In this document: piece after piece, positions 1-5,989 of the stretch
Layout: every line of letters starts with the position of its first letter
Position numbering within the stretch: the first letter of the stretch is position 1
Assembly (NCBI GenBank): GCA_035527455.1
Contig: DATLAN010000325.1
Span: forward strand, 1-6,675
Direction: 5' to 3'
From: DATLAN01 sp035527455
Lineage (GTDB): Bacteria; Planctomycetota; Planctomycetia; Pirellulales; Thermoguttaceae
DNA: 6,675 nt
The notes under the pieces: generated by a model
Told to the model about the DNA's origin: nothing
Seen by the model: the letters and a program-made list of their open reading frames with translations, nothing else
Databases searched by the model: none
Made by a program: the position numbers and the translations under genes

Positions 1-2
1 GA

Positions 3-68
3 TTGATGAATCACCATGGGATCATCGCAGGCCGCTTCGAGCGACCGACGGTCGAGGTGCGCGCGTAG
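3..68 (+). CDS. Possible 3' end of an unrecognised gene (partial at left edge)
   Basis: An open frame enters from the left edge and ends at TAG (66-68). It gives 21 residues ending in GRFERPTVEVRA. About three quarters of its codons end in G or C, as expected for a gene in this GC-rich DNA, whereas the overlapping frame starting at base 2 does not show this bias and reads into obvious non-coding sequence. The peptide looks like a normal soluble C-terminus but I do not recognise the family. If real, the gene would converge on the histidine kinase. It could equally be chance, because 22 codons is very little evidence. Confidence 0.3.
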   Translation: MMNHHGIIAGRFERPTVEVRA

Positions 69-218
69 GGCGCCGATCGAGCGAACAGCCGCCTGCCCTC
101 TCGTGGCGCCGGTCGCGGCGACCTCACCGCCAGAATAACCCCTCCCCCACGCCCCCCTTGACGACTCCTAACCTCCGCCCACAATTCATGTTAGAATCGA
201 CAGTGCCATTCGTGACTG

Positions 219-244
219 TCCCGCTTTTCCGTCCCGCTTTTCCG
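219..244. repeat. Perfect 13-bp tandem duplication
   Basis: TCCCGCTTTTCCG occurs at 219-231 and again, without a mismatch or gap, at 232-244. It lies about 40 bp beyond the stop codon of the histidine kinase in non-coding DNA. Two copies are the minimum for a tandem repeat; it may be a slippage product and no function is implied. Confidence 0.8.
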
Positions 245-254
245 TCTCGATTTC

Positions 255-272
255 GTCAGGGCAAGCCCTGAC
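255..272 (-). terminator. Palindrome after the histidine kinase stop, possible terminator or dispersed repeat
   Basis: GTCAGGGC (255-262) is followed after two bases by its exact reverse complement GCCCTGAC (265-272), giving a practical stem of 7 bp with a 4-nt loop. It begins 12 nt beyond the kinase stop codon at 285-287, where a terminator would be expected. On the minus strand the stem is followed by GAAATCGAGACGG, with no T tract, so it is not a canonical intrinsic terminator. It could be an RNA 3'-end stabilising stem, a factor-dependent end, or one copy of a short dispersed intergenic palindrome. Confidence 0.4.
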
Positions 273-284
273 CTACCTCGCCGG

Positions 285-2933
285 TCACTCCGCTTTCCGG
301 GGCAAGAGGATGCATATCGTGGTGCCGCGGTCGCTGTGGCCGACTTCGATGGTGCCCCCGTGACGTTCGATGACTTGACGGCAGATCGTCAGCCCCAGAC
401 CGGCACCTCGGTTCCGCTTGCTGAACAGGGGATCGAAAACATGGGGACAATCTTCGGCCGAGATTCCCGGTCCGTCGTCACAGACGAGAATCCGGTCGTG
501 ATCGGCGGTTCGGGCGGCTTCGACGCTGATCGTGCCGTCGCCGTCGAGCGCCTGGACGGAGTTGGCGAAAAGATTGCGCAGCACCTGTTCCAACTGGGCG
601 GCGTCGGCGTCGACGATCAACGGATCGGGCTGATAGGCGTCGCACCATCGGATCTGTGGCGGTGCGGCCACGCGAGAGCGGGCCGCGACGACGACCGTTC
701 GTAGATCGACCGACCGTTTGACGGGCTTCTTGCCGCGGCTCATCGCCGTCAGATCGTTGATGATCCGGTCGGCCGCGGCGGTCTCTCTTTCGATGATGCC
801 CAGGTACTCCCGCCACTTGGTTTCCTCCGGAGGGACTCTTTTCTTCAGGAGGAAAGCGGCGTTGCGCACGCATCCCAGCGGGTTGCGAAGCTCGTGGGCG
901 ATGCTGGCGGAGATCTGCCCGATGGCGGCCAGGCGGGTCTGCCGGACGAGTTGCTCGCGGGTCTTCTGCAGTTCTGCCTCGATGTGTTCTTTCTCCTGCA
1001 ACTCATACCGGCGCAGCGATTCCTCCGCCTGTTTGCGCTGGGTGACGTCGCGATCGATGCCCCGATAGCCGCAGAGGTTTCCGTCGGCGTCGAAGATCGG
1101 CGCGGCGCTGGTCTCCAGGACCACGCGCCGCCCGTCCTTGTGCAGATGGACGTTCTCCAGGCCCGCGATCGGTTCGCCGGACTTGCAGAGATTCCGGAAT
1201 TCCGACGAAATCACGTCTGCCTCTTCCGGCGGCATCAGATCGAAAGGCGTCTTGCCGATCAATTCCTCGGGTTCGTATCCCAACAAGTCCCTGATCTTGG
1301 GGCTGGCGTAGGTGTACGCGGCGTCGCGGTCGATTTCCCAGATCCAGTCGCTGGCGGCCTCGACCAGCGAACGGAAGCGTTGTTCGCTCTGTTGCAGGGC
1401 CTTTTCCGCGTGCGTGCGTTCGGTGACGTCGCGGGCCGATTCGACGATCTGGACCACTTTGCCCGACTCGTTGAAGATCGGCGCCGCGCTGATCTCCCGG
1501 ATCCTCACGTTCCCGTCGGCGTCGCGGTGCGTGTGCGTGACCGTCGCGGGGGCCTTGGTTCGGATGACCTCTTTCAAAGGGCAGGGCCCGATCTCTCCGG
1601 CACACGGCATGTCGCGTTGATGAAAGAGCTGGAAGCACGCCAGGCAGTGGGTCGCCGGATCCCAGTTTCCGGCCCTTCGGCGGGCGACCCGGTTGGCCAG
1701 CACCACGCGATAGTCGCGGTCGATCACCACGGTGACGTCCGGCACGGCGTCGATGACCGTCTGCAGGAATCTCTGCGACTGCCGCAACGCGTCTTCCGCC
1801 TGTTTGCGGTGGGTGATGTCCTGGACCAACGTGAGCAGACAGTCCACCGCCCCGTCGGACCGTCGCAGGCATCTGACCGAATGAATCGTGTAGATGGTTC
1901 GGCCGTCCTTGCACACGAAACGCTTGTCGATCGAGTACCGGTTGGTGGCGCGGGCCAGGACCCGTTCGAACTGCGTTTCGTCGGCCTGGCGATCCTCCGG
2001 ATGGGTCAGCTCGGTCCAGGTCTTCCCGATCAGATCGTTCTCGGAGTAGCCGAGCATGTTGCACAAATGAGGGTTGACCTCCAGCCACTCCTTCTGCGGC
2101 GAGACGATCGCCATGCCGATCAGCCCCAGTTCGAAGTAGCTGCGGAAACGTTCTTCGCTCTGCAGCAGCCACTGTTCCGCCTGTTTTCGCTCGGCGATTT
2201 CTTTCTGCAACTCGCGATTGGCTTCCTCCAGCTCGGCGGTTCGCTCGACCACGCGTTGCTCCAGCGCGTGGTGGGCTTCTTGCAGTCTCCGTTCCACCTC
2301 CTTCCGGTCGGTGACGTCGAGGAAAACTCCGTTCCACAGCACGCTTCCGTCGGGCAAGCGGTGAGGACTGGAGGTCGCCCGAATCCACTTGATCTCGCCG
2401 GCGGTCGACTTGCACTGCAGTTCCCGCTGCCAGGTCGTCATCGTCTCGGCCGACGCGCGGATCGACTGCCAGACCGCGTCGACGTCCTCTTCGAACAGCA
2501 CGCCCGGAAAAAGTGCCGCGGGATTCCGCGTCAACTCTTCCGGGGACAACCCGAGAATCTCGGCAACGCCTTCGCTGACGTACGGAAAGGTGCGACTTCC
2601 GTCCGGGTGGAGCACGAACTGGTAAACCACGCCGGGAATGTGCGCGGCCGTTTCACGAAGGCGCACTTGAGTTTCCCGAAGCGCCGACTCCGCCTGCCGG
2701 CGACTCTCGAGCACGCGCCACAGTTGATGCGACGCCAGCAGGATTCCCCCGAGACCCAGCACCCAGGCCGAGCCGAAGCCGATCGTGCGGTGCAACGTGC
2801 CTGCCCGCTGTTGCTCGGCGACCAGATCCCAGACGAGCATGACCCCCAGCGCTACCGTCCAAAGGCCCGTCAGCGACCACGCAAACTGGCGCAGCCGGAT
2901 CGGCCGCCCGGCTTCACGTCCGGAGTCGCTCAT
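285..2933 (-). CDS. Membrane-bound multi-PAS sensor histidine kinase
   Basis: This 882-residue sensor kinase autophosphorylates on histidine and should pass the phosphate to a response regulator, none of which is in the window. Two hydrophobic segments (about 17-37 and 50-68) form a tight hairpin with almost no external loop, so sensing is probably cytoplasmic or in the membrane. PAS domains follow at about 95-215, 260-378, 385-508 and 520-634, several ending in a D-[VI]-T-x-R linker, with a coiled coil at about 211-262. PAS3 carries Cys430, Cys433, Cys444 and Cys451. The kinase core is complete: H-box AHELRNPL with His680, N-box Asn787/Asn791, G1 DDGPGIS (819-825), F-box FDPLFSKR (833-840) and G2 GAGLGL (843-848). 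The H-box resembles NtrB/AtoS-type kinases (family knowledge), so a sigma-54 activator partner is possible but is inference. The ATG at 2933 was chosen because AAGGG lies 8 nt upstream; a TTG at 3017 would add 28 residues without a protein-like character. It is divergent from the diguanylate cyclase. Confidence 0.95.
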   Translation of the reverse strand: MSDSGREAGRPIRLRQFAWSLTGLWTVALGVMLVWDLVAEQQRAGTLHRTIGFGSAWVLGLGGILLASHQLWRVLESRRQAESALRETQVRLRETAAHIPGVVYQFVLHPDGSRTFPYVSEGVAEILGLSPEELTRNPAALFPGVLFEEDVDAVWQSIRASAETMTTWQRELQCKSTAGEIKWIRATSSPHRLPDGSVLWNGVFLDVTDRKEVERRLQEAHHALEQRVVERTAELEEANRELQKEIAERKQAEQWLLQSEERFRSYFELGLIGMAIVSPQKEWLEVNPHLCNMLGYSENDLIGKTWTELTHPEDRQADETQFERVLARATNRYSIDKRFVCKDGRTIYTIHSVRCLRRSDGAVDCLLTLVQDITHRKQAEDALRQSQRFLQTVIDAVPDVTVVIDRDYRVVLANRVARRRAGNWDPATHCLACFQLFHQRDMPCAGEIGPCPLKEVIRTKAPATVTHTHRDADGNVRIREISAAPIFNESGKVVQIVESARDVTERTHAEKALQQSEQRFRSLVEAASDWIWEIDRDAAYTYASPKIRDLLGYEPEELIGKTPFDLMPPEEADVISSEFRNLCKSGEPIAGLENVHLHKDGRRVVLETSAAPIFDADGNLCGYRGIDRDVTQRKQAEESLRRYELQEKEHIEAELQKTREQLVRQTRLAAIGQISASIAHELRNPLGCVRNAAFLLKKRVPPEETKWREYLGIIERETAAADRIINDLTAMSRGKKPVKRSVDLRTVVVAARSRVAAPPQIRWCDAYQPDPLIVDADAAQLEQVLRNLFANSVQALDGDGTISVEAARTADHDRILVCDDGPGISAEDCPHVFDPLFSKRNRGAGLGLTICRQVIERHGGTIEVGHSDRGTTICILLPRKAE

Positions 2934-3250
2934 CGGATCTGCCCTTGCACCGTCTGAAATCCCCTGGAAAAGCAAGCAAGACCTCGTCAATGATACGGCG
3001 GGTGCTCGGGAATACAAGCCGACGTCGGGTCAGTCCCGGTTGCACTCTCCCAAGTATATCTTCCTCGTCTAACATTCTTCGGCCGTTGTGCGAACCGAGC
3101 GACCCCCCCATGGGTCACGCCAAAGTAGTCTGGTCGCTTCAGCCCGTTTCCTCATGCGCGACCATTGCATGAGCTAGGCTTGCCGTGGAGTCGAGGTCGC
3201 TTTCGCGTGGACGGATCATACCGATTGTAGGGATCAGGGACTGCTGCCCA
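2934..3250. promoter_or_regulatory. Divergent control region between the kinase and cyclase genes
   Basis: This 317-bp stretch separates two genes transcribed outward and must hold both promoters, unless the longer alternative starts (TTG 3017 minus; GTG 3185 plus) are used. A TATACT lies on the minus strand at 3058-3053 and a TATGAT at 3220-3215, but neither has a recognisable -35 box at 16-18 nt, so I assign no promoter. AAGGG (2946-2942, minus) is a reasonable ribosome site for the kinase and AGGGA (3236-3240, plus, 10 nt spacing) for the cyclase. A perfect 7-bp inverted repeat lies at 3151-3173. No gene is seen. Confidence 0.55.
3151..3173. repeat. Perfect 7-bp inverted repeat, candidate operator
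   Basis: CTCATGC (3151-3157) and GCATGAG (3167-3173) are exact reverse complements separated by 9 bp, giving a centre-to-centre spacing of 16 bp. Half-sites with one or two helical turns between them are typical of dimeric regulator sites (general knowledge). It lies 77 bp upstream of the cyclase start and 217 bp upstream of the kinase start. It could also form a small hairpin in a cyclase leader RNA. Function is inferred only from position and symmetry. Confidence 0.4.
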
Positions 3251-4279
3251 ATGCACTTCTCCTGGACGCTTCTCATGGTCGTGATGCTGCTGGGGGTTGC
3301 CCAGTTGGCGGCCGGAATGGTTTTCGGACTGGTCCTTTCGGGCCGGAAATCGAAATCGACGGCCGCGGACGAGGACGGCGCCCGTCGGCTGAGCTACTTC
3401 GCCCGGCGGCTCTTCGAGCTGGTCAAGAACACGACCGAAGACGTGGGCGAATACCGGGACCAGATCCAACTGGTGAACCAGGAATTGAGTTCGGCCCAGG
3501 AGGGCGAGCGCGGCGAACCGACCGACTTCGTGCTGAAAACGATCGCTCGAATCCTCGAAGTCAACGGGCAACTCCAGTCCCGCCTGGACAACGCCGAAGA
3601 ACGACTCCAGGAACACGCCGAACAGATCGAATCTCAGGTGGCGACGGCTAGCACCGATCCGCTGACCGGTCTGCCGAACCGCCGGGCCTTCGACGATGAA
3701 CTCACCCGCCGGATGGCCGAGTGGCGACGAAGGGGCGCCGCCTTTTGCCTGGTGATGGTCGACATCGATTACTTCAAGAGGCTCAACGACGCATACGGGC
3801 ATCCGGCCGGCGACCGCGTATTGTGCCGCGTGGCCAAAGCGATCAAACGCGAAATCCGCGAGATGGATCTGGCCGCCCGGATCGGAGGGGAAGAGTTCGC
3901 CCTGATCCTGCCGGGTTCCAGTCCGGGCGACGCCTTCCGGATGACCGAGCGGATTCGCGCGGGGGTCGCCGGCGAAGCGTATCGGATCGAGCAGGCGGAG
4001 GTTCGCCTGACCGTCAGTCTGGGATTGGCAACGGCGATTTTCAACGAAGACGCGGCCTCGCTTATCCAACGAACCGACGAAGCGCTCTACGCCGCCAAGC
4101 ACGCCGGACGGAATTGCGGGTTCTTCCACAACGGCCTGATTTGCCAACGGATTACCTCGGCCACCGAACCCTGGTCGCCGCCAAGCCGCGATCCGTCGGA
4201 CAGTGCGATGGGGCCCGACCATCTCGTCGAAATCTACGACGACCTCCGCCAGCGGCTGACCGAGGTGACGCAGGGGTGA
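3251..4279 (+). CDS. Membrane-anchored GGEEF diguanylate cyclase
   Basis: This 342-residue protein should condense two GTP into cyclic di-GMP. One transmembrane segment (about 5-30) anchors it. Residues about 42-100 form a charged helical region of no family I can name, and about 104-132 looks like a coiled coil suited to dimerisation. The GGDEF domain spans about 133-292: DPLTGLPNRR (136-145), the metal site in DIDYFK (Asp171), Asn179/Asp180, and active-site GGEEF (212-216). The product-inhibition site RxxD is present as Arg203 to Asp206, with the usual five residues before GGEEF, so feedback inhibition is expected. A tail of about 50 residues after the domain is unassigned. The ATG at 3251 directly precedes the hydrophobic segment and has AGGGA 10 nt upstream; a GTG at 3185 would add 22 residues. 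It is divergent from the sensor kinase, and no c-di-GMP phosphodiesterase or receptor is in view. Confidence 0.95.
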   Translation: MHFSWTLLMVVMLLGVAQLAAGMVFGLVLSGRKSKSTAADEDGARRLSYFARRLFELVKNTTEDVGEYRDQIQLVNQELSSAQEGERGEPTDFVLKTIARILEVNGQLQSRLDNAEERLQEHAEQIESQVATASTDPLTGLPNRRAFDDELTRRMAEWRRRGAAFCLVMVDIDYFKRLNDAYGHPAGDRVLCRVAKAIKREIREMDLAARIGGEEFALILPGSSPGDAFRMTERIRAGVAGEAYRIEQAEVRLTVSLGLATAIFNEDAASLIQRTDEALYAAKHAGRNCGFFHNGLICQRITSATEPWSPPSRDPSDSAMGPDHLVEIYDDLRQRLTEVTQG

Positions 4280-4292
4280 CAAGCGAGACGAT

Positions 4293-4306
4293 CACCGGTC
4301 GCGGCT
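4293..4306 (+). repeat. 14-bp direct repeat, left copy
   Basis: CACCGGTCGCGGCT here is identical to 4512-4525. With one mismatch the match extends to 17 bp (4290-4306 versus 4509-4525). It begins 13 nt after the cyclase stop codon. The two copies bracket the 99-bp inverted-repeat element, so they may be a shared dispersed motif or the borders of a larger 236-bp unit. Confidence 0.75.
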
Positions 4307-4350
4307 ATTTTCGGTTCATCCGGTGAAAGCGTACTTCCGACTCTCCCTGG

Positions 4351-4449
4351 GGAGTACCGGTGCCTCTTCTCTGTTCATCGATGCGCCGAAGCCCTTGGAT
4401 CTCTTGGAGTTATGACGGTCGGGTAACAGAGAAGAGGCACCGGTACTCC
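4351..4449. repeat. 99-bp element with 25-bp perfect inverted termini
   Basis: Bases 4351-4375 and 4425-4449 are exact reverse complements over 25 bp; the arms begin GGAGTACCGGTGCC and end GGCACCGGTACTCC. They enclose 49 bp (4376-4424). Any transcript from either strand would fold into a long hairpin. No T tract follows on either strand, so a plain intrinsic terminator is unlikely. CCTGG occurs just outside the left arm (4346-4350) and again at 4448-4452 overlapping the right end, which could be a target duplication but is ambiguous. The size and perfect termini fit a small non-autonomous element (MITE-like) or a REP/BIME-type intergenic unit. There is no transposase here to confirm this. Confidence 0.7.
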
Positions 4450-4505
4450 TGGTGTGTGCCTTCCAGGTACGCAAATCCCGGATGAACCCTTTTTTCGACA
4501 AGGGG

Positions 4506-4522
4506 CGCGACCACCGGTCGCG
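4506..4522 (-). terminator. Short hairpin after the deacetylase stop, possible terminator
   Basis: CGCGACC (4506-4512) and GGTCGCG (4516-4522) pair as a 7-bp GC-rich stem with a 3-nt loop. It starts three bases after the deacetylase stop codon (TAA, 4528-4526), the right place for a transcript end of the minus-strand operon. The downstream minus-strand sequence CCCCTTGTCG has no T run, so it is not a standard intrinsic terminator. It overlaps the right 14-bp direct repeat. Confidence 0.35.
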
Positions 4523-4525
4523 GCT
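4512..4525 (+). repeat. 14-bp direct repeat, right copy
   Basis: This is identical to 4293-4306 and in the same orientation. It ends exactly at the base before the deacetylase stop codon. Here the motif forms the right arm of a short hairpin (4506-4522), whereas the left copy has lost most of that pairing. Its 11-base core CCGGTCGCGGC also appears at 109-119 in the other non-coding region. Confidence 0.75.
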
Positions 4526-5290
4526 TTATGGGCGCGCGGTGGGACCGAAGCGCTGCTGCAGCAGGTCGTCGCGGGGATAGGCGTGGCCGCGGTGCTGTAC
4601 GAACGCCTCGGCGGCCGGCACGCCGGCTTCTCGGCCCCGCACGGTCGCCAGACGCTTCATCGACTCGAGGTACTCGTCCGTGCCGTGATGCGCGCGGAGC
4701 CACTCTCGCTGGCTGGCGTGGCAGGCGAGCATCTCGGCCTTCTTCTCGAGTTGATCGGTGATCTCGACCAGCGTGGTCGGCTCGACCGGATGGCCCAGCG
4801 GATCCAGCCCTTCGACCGGATCGCAGTAATACAGGTGCGGCACGCCCGAGCCTTCCCTTAGCGGCACCTCCGACGCGTTGGGCGCCGCATAAACGAAGCT
4901 GGCCGCCCGGGCCAACAGCGAGACCATTTCATGGTCGATCATGTAGTCCTTCGCCGCGTGGGTCAGCACCAGCGAAGGTGCGACGCGGCGGAACAGATCG
5001 ACGCACTTGCGCAGCGTCGGCTTGTCGTACACGACGAACCCGTCCCGTTCGTCCAGGCAATGATACTCGGCGGCGATCAGCGAGGCCGCCCGCCGGGCTT
5101 CCTCCGTACGCCGGGCCGAAATGGCCCAAGGCGTCTCGCTGGTTGTGCCGCAATCGCCCGGCGCGAGCGTAGCGATGTGCACTTCCCAACCGGTTTCGGC
5201 CAGCCGTATCAACGTGCCGGCGCAGAGGAACTCGGCGTCGTCGGGATGGGCCATGAAAGCCAGAGCCGTGCGATTGCCTGGTTCGGCCAT
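4526..5290 (-). CDS. PIG-L/LmbE-family metal-dependent deacetylase
   Basis: This 254-residue protein belongs by motif to the PIG-L (LmbE) superfamily, zinc enzymes that remove acetyl groups from N-acetylglucosamine-type substrates or related compounds; the substrate here is unknown. The signature AHPDDAE is at 14-20, giving His15 and Asp18 as likely metal ligands and Asp17 as likely general base. The second motif reads DYMIDHE (115-121), with His120 as the probable third ligand in place of the usual HPDH form. There is no signal peptide or membrane segment, so it should act in the cytoplasm. The length is normal for the family. The ATG at 5290 lies 6 nt after the upstream hydrolase stop, and its GGGAG ribosome site (5306-5302, 11 nt spacing) lies inside that gene, so translation is probably coupled. 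It is the last gene of the operon visible here. Bacillithiol or mycothiol type roles cannot be separated from other sugar deacetylase roles on sequence alone. Confidence 0.88.
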   Translation of the reverse strand: MAEPGNRTALAFMAHPDDAEFLCAGTLIRLAETGWEVHIATLAPGDCGTTSETPWAISARRTEEARRAASLIAAEYHCLDERDGFVVYDKPTLRKCVDLFRRVAPSLVLTHAAKDYMIDHEMVSLLARAASFVYAAPNASEVPLREGSGVPHLYYCDPVEGLDPLGHPVEPTTLVEITDQLEKKAEMLACHASQREWLRAHHGTDEYLESMKRLATVRGREAGVPAAEAFVQHRGHAYPRDDLLQQRFGPTARP

Positions 5291-5296
5291 TGACGT

Positions 5297-5978
5297 TCAA
5301 TCTCCCGAAAGTACGATCTTTTCGCCCGGGTCCAGCACGATCGGCTCGGCGTCCGTTTCGGAGTTGACGCGATCGGCCCAGGCGTCGGCGTTTTGGGCGA
5401 TCAGCGGCCACGTGCCCATATGAACCGGAACCACCCGCCTCGGCCGCAGCAGCTTGACCGCCTCCAGGGCATCGTCGGGCCCCATGGTGAAATTGTCGCC
5501 GATCGGCAGCGCGGCCAATTCGAGCCCGGCGGCACCGATCAGTTTCATGTCCAGGAACAGCCCGGTGTCGCAGGCGAAATAGACGTTCCCCTCCGGCAGC
5601 GAGAGGAGAAAGCCGCACGGGTTGCCGCCGTTGGACCCGTCGGGCAACATCGACGTGTGCTGGGCGATCGTCATCTTCACCCGGCCGAAGACTTCCTCGT
5701 AGCCGCCGCCGATGTTCATCGCGTGGGTCTTCTTGACTCCCCGCCCGGCAAACCACTCGCAGATCTCGAAATTGGCGATCACCACCGCCCCGGTCCGCTT
5801 GGCGATCTTTTCCGCGTCGGCCATGTGATCGAAGTGTCCATGGGAGACGAGAATGAAGTCGGCCTTCACCGCGTCGGATTTCACCGGCGCCACGGGCGAG
5901 TCATCGAGGAACGGGTCCAATAGGACATCGTACCCGCCGGTGGCGATCGCCCAGCTTCCGTGACCCAGCCAGGTCAGT

Positions 5979-5989
<11 letters not shown>
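5297..5989 (-). CDS. UPF0173-type metallo-beta-lactamase-fold hydrolase
   Basis: This 230-residue protein is a metal-dependent hydrolase of the metallo-beta-lactamase fold, close to the UPF0173 family (YtkL-like) in length and motif layout. Visible metal ligands are His50, His52, Asp54 and His55 in SHGHFDH, then His111 (AQHTS), Asp141 (ACDTGLF) and His190 (VPVHMGT). The N-terminal LTWLGHGSW block is also typical. No signal peptide is present, so it is cytoplasmic. Its natural substrate is not established for the family. I chose the ATG at 5989 because a strong GGAGGA lies 6 nt upstream and because homologous folds start here; the longer open frame to 6112 only reads antiphase through the end of pgi. 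The gene overlaps pgi by 11 nt and is followed after 6 nt by the deacetylase. Confidence 0.9.

Larger units (their letters stand above)
69..284. other. Non-coding region downstream of the histidine kinase
   Basis: I see no convincing gene here on either strand. The region holds a short hairpin-capable sequence at 111-123 (GGTCGC, one base, GCGACC), a run of C-rich sequence at 139-158, a 13-bp tandem duplication at 219-244 and a palindrome at 255-272. The 11-base motif CCGGTCGCGGC at 109-119 recurs twice in the other convergent intergenic region, at 4295 and 4514, always on the plus strand. If the left-edge gene is real, both flanking genes converge here, so only terminators or repeats would be expected. 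Confidence 0.6.
4280..4525. other. Convergent intergenic region made mostly of repeats
   Basis: The cyclase and deacetylase genes end facing each other across 246 bp. I find no credible gene: a 61-codon minus-strand frame (4501-4316, TTG start) is an artefact of translating through the inverted repeats. The content is a 14-bp direct repeat at each end, a 99-bp element with 25-bp inverted termini in the middle, and a short hairpin next to the deacetylase stop. A weaker inverted repeat, TCACCGG (4292-4298) with CCGGTGA (4320-4326), lies close after the cyclase stop. No T-tailed stem is present for either gene. Confidence 0.7.

Noticed and set aside
1003..2415. 470-codon minus-strand frame within the kinase gene
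   Set aside because: It is the kinase gene read in another frame: rich in Arg and Gly and without motifs.
894..2957. 687-codon open frame on the plus strand
   Set aside because: It is antisense to the kinase gene, has no recognisable domain, and long antisense frames are expected opposite GC-rich coding DNA. The minus-strand frame has complete kinase and PAS motifs.
3053..3058. TATACT on the minus strand as a kinase promoter -10 box
   Set aside because: No -35-like hexamer lies 16-18 nt upstream and there is no extended -10 TG, so it is kept only as a note.
3185..3250. Upstream GTG start for the cyclase, adding 22 residues
   Set aside because: The added residues are not conserved-looking and would put a charged stretch before the membrane segment; the ATG at 3251 has AGGGA upstream.
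3152..4282. 376-codon open frame on the minus strand covering the cyclase gene
   Set aside because: It is an antisense shadow of the GGEEF gene with no protein-family character; the plus frame carries all GGDEF motifs.
4316..4501. 61-codon minus-strand frame in the convergent gap
   Set aside because: It starts at a TTG without a ribosome site and runs through both arms of the inverted repeat, so its peptide is a by-product of the repeat.
4487..4504. CCCTT / AAGGG pairing around a T run as a cyclase terminator
   Set aside because: The stem is only 5 bp, the T run is in the loop and not after the stem, and it lies over 200 bp from the cyclase stop.
4454..4861. 135-codon plus-strand frame
   Set aside because: Most of it is antisense to the deacetylase gene and the rest is repeat; no motif or ribosome site supports it.
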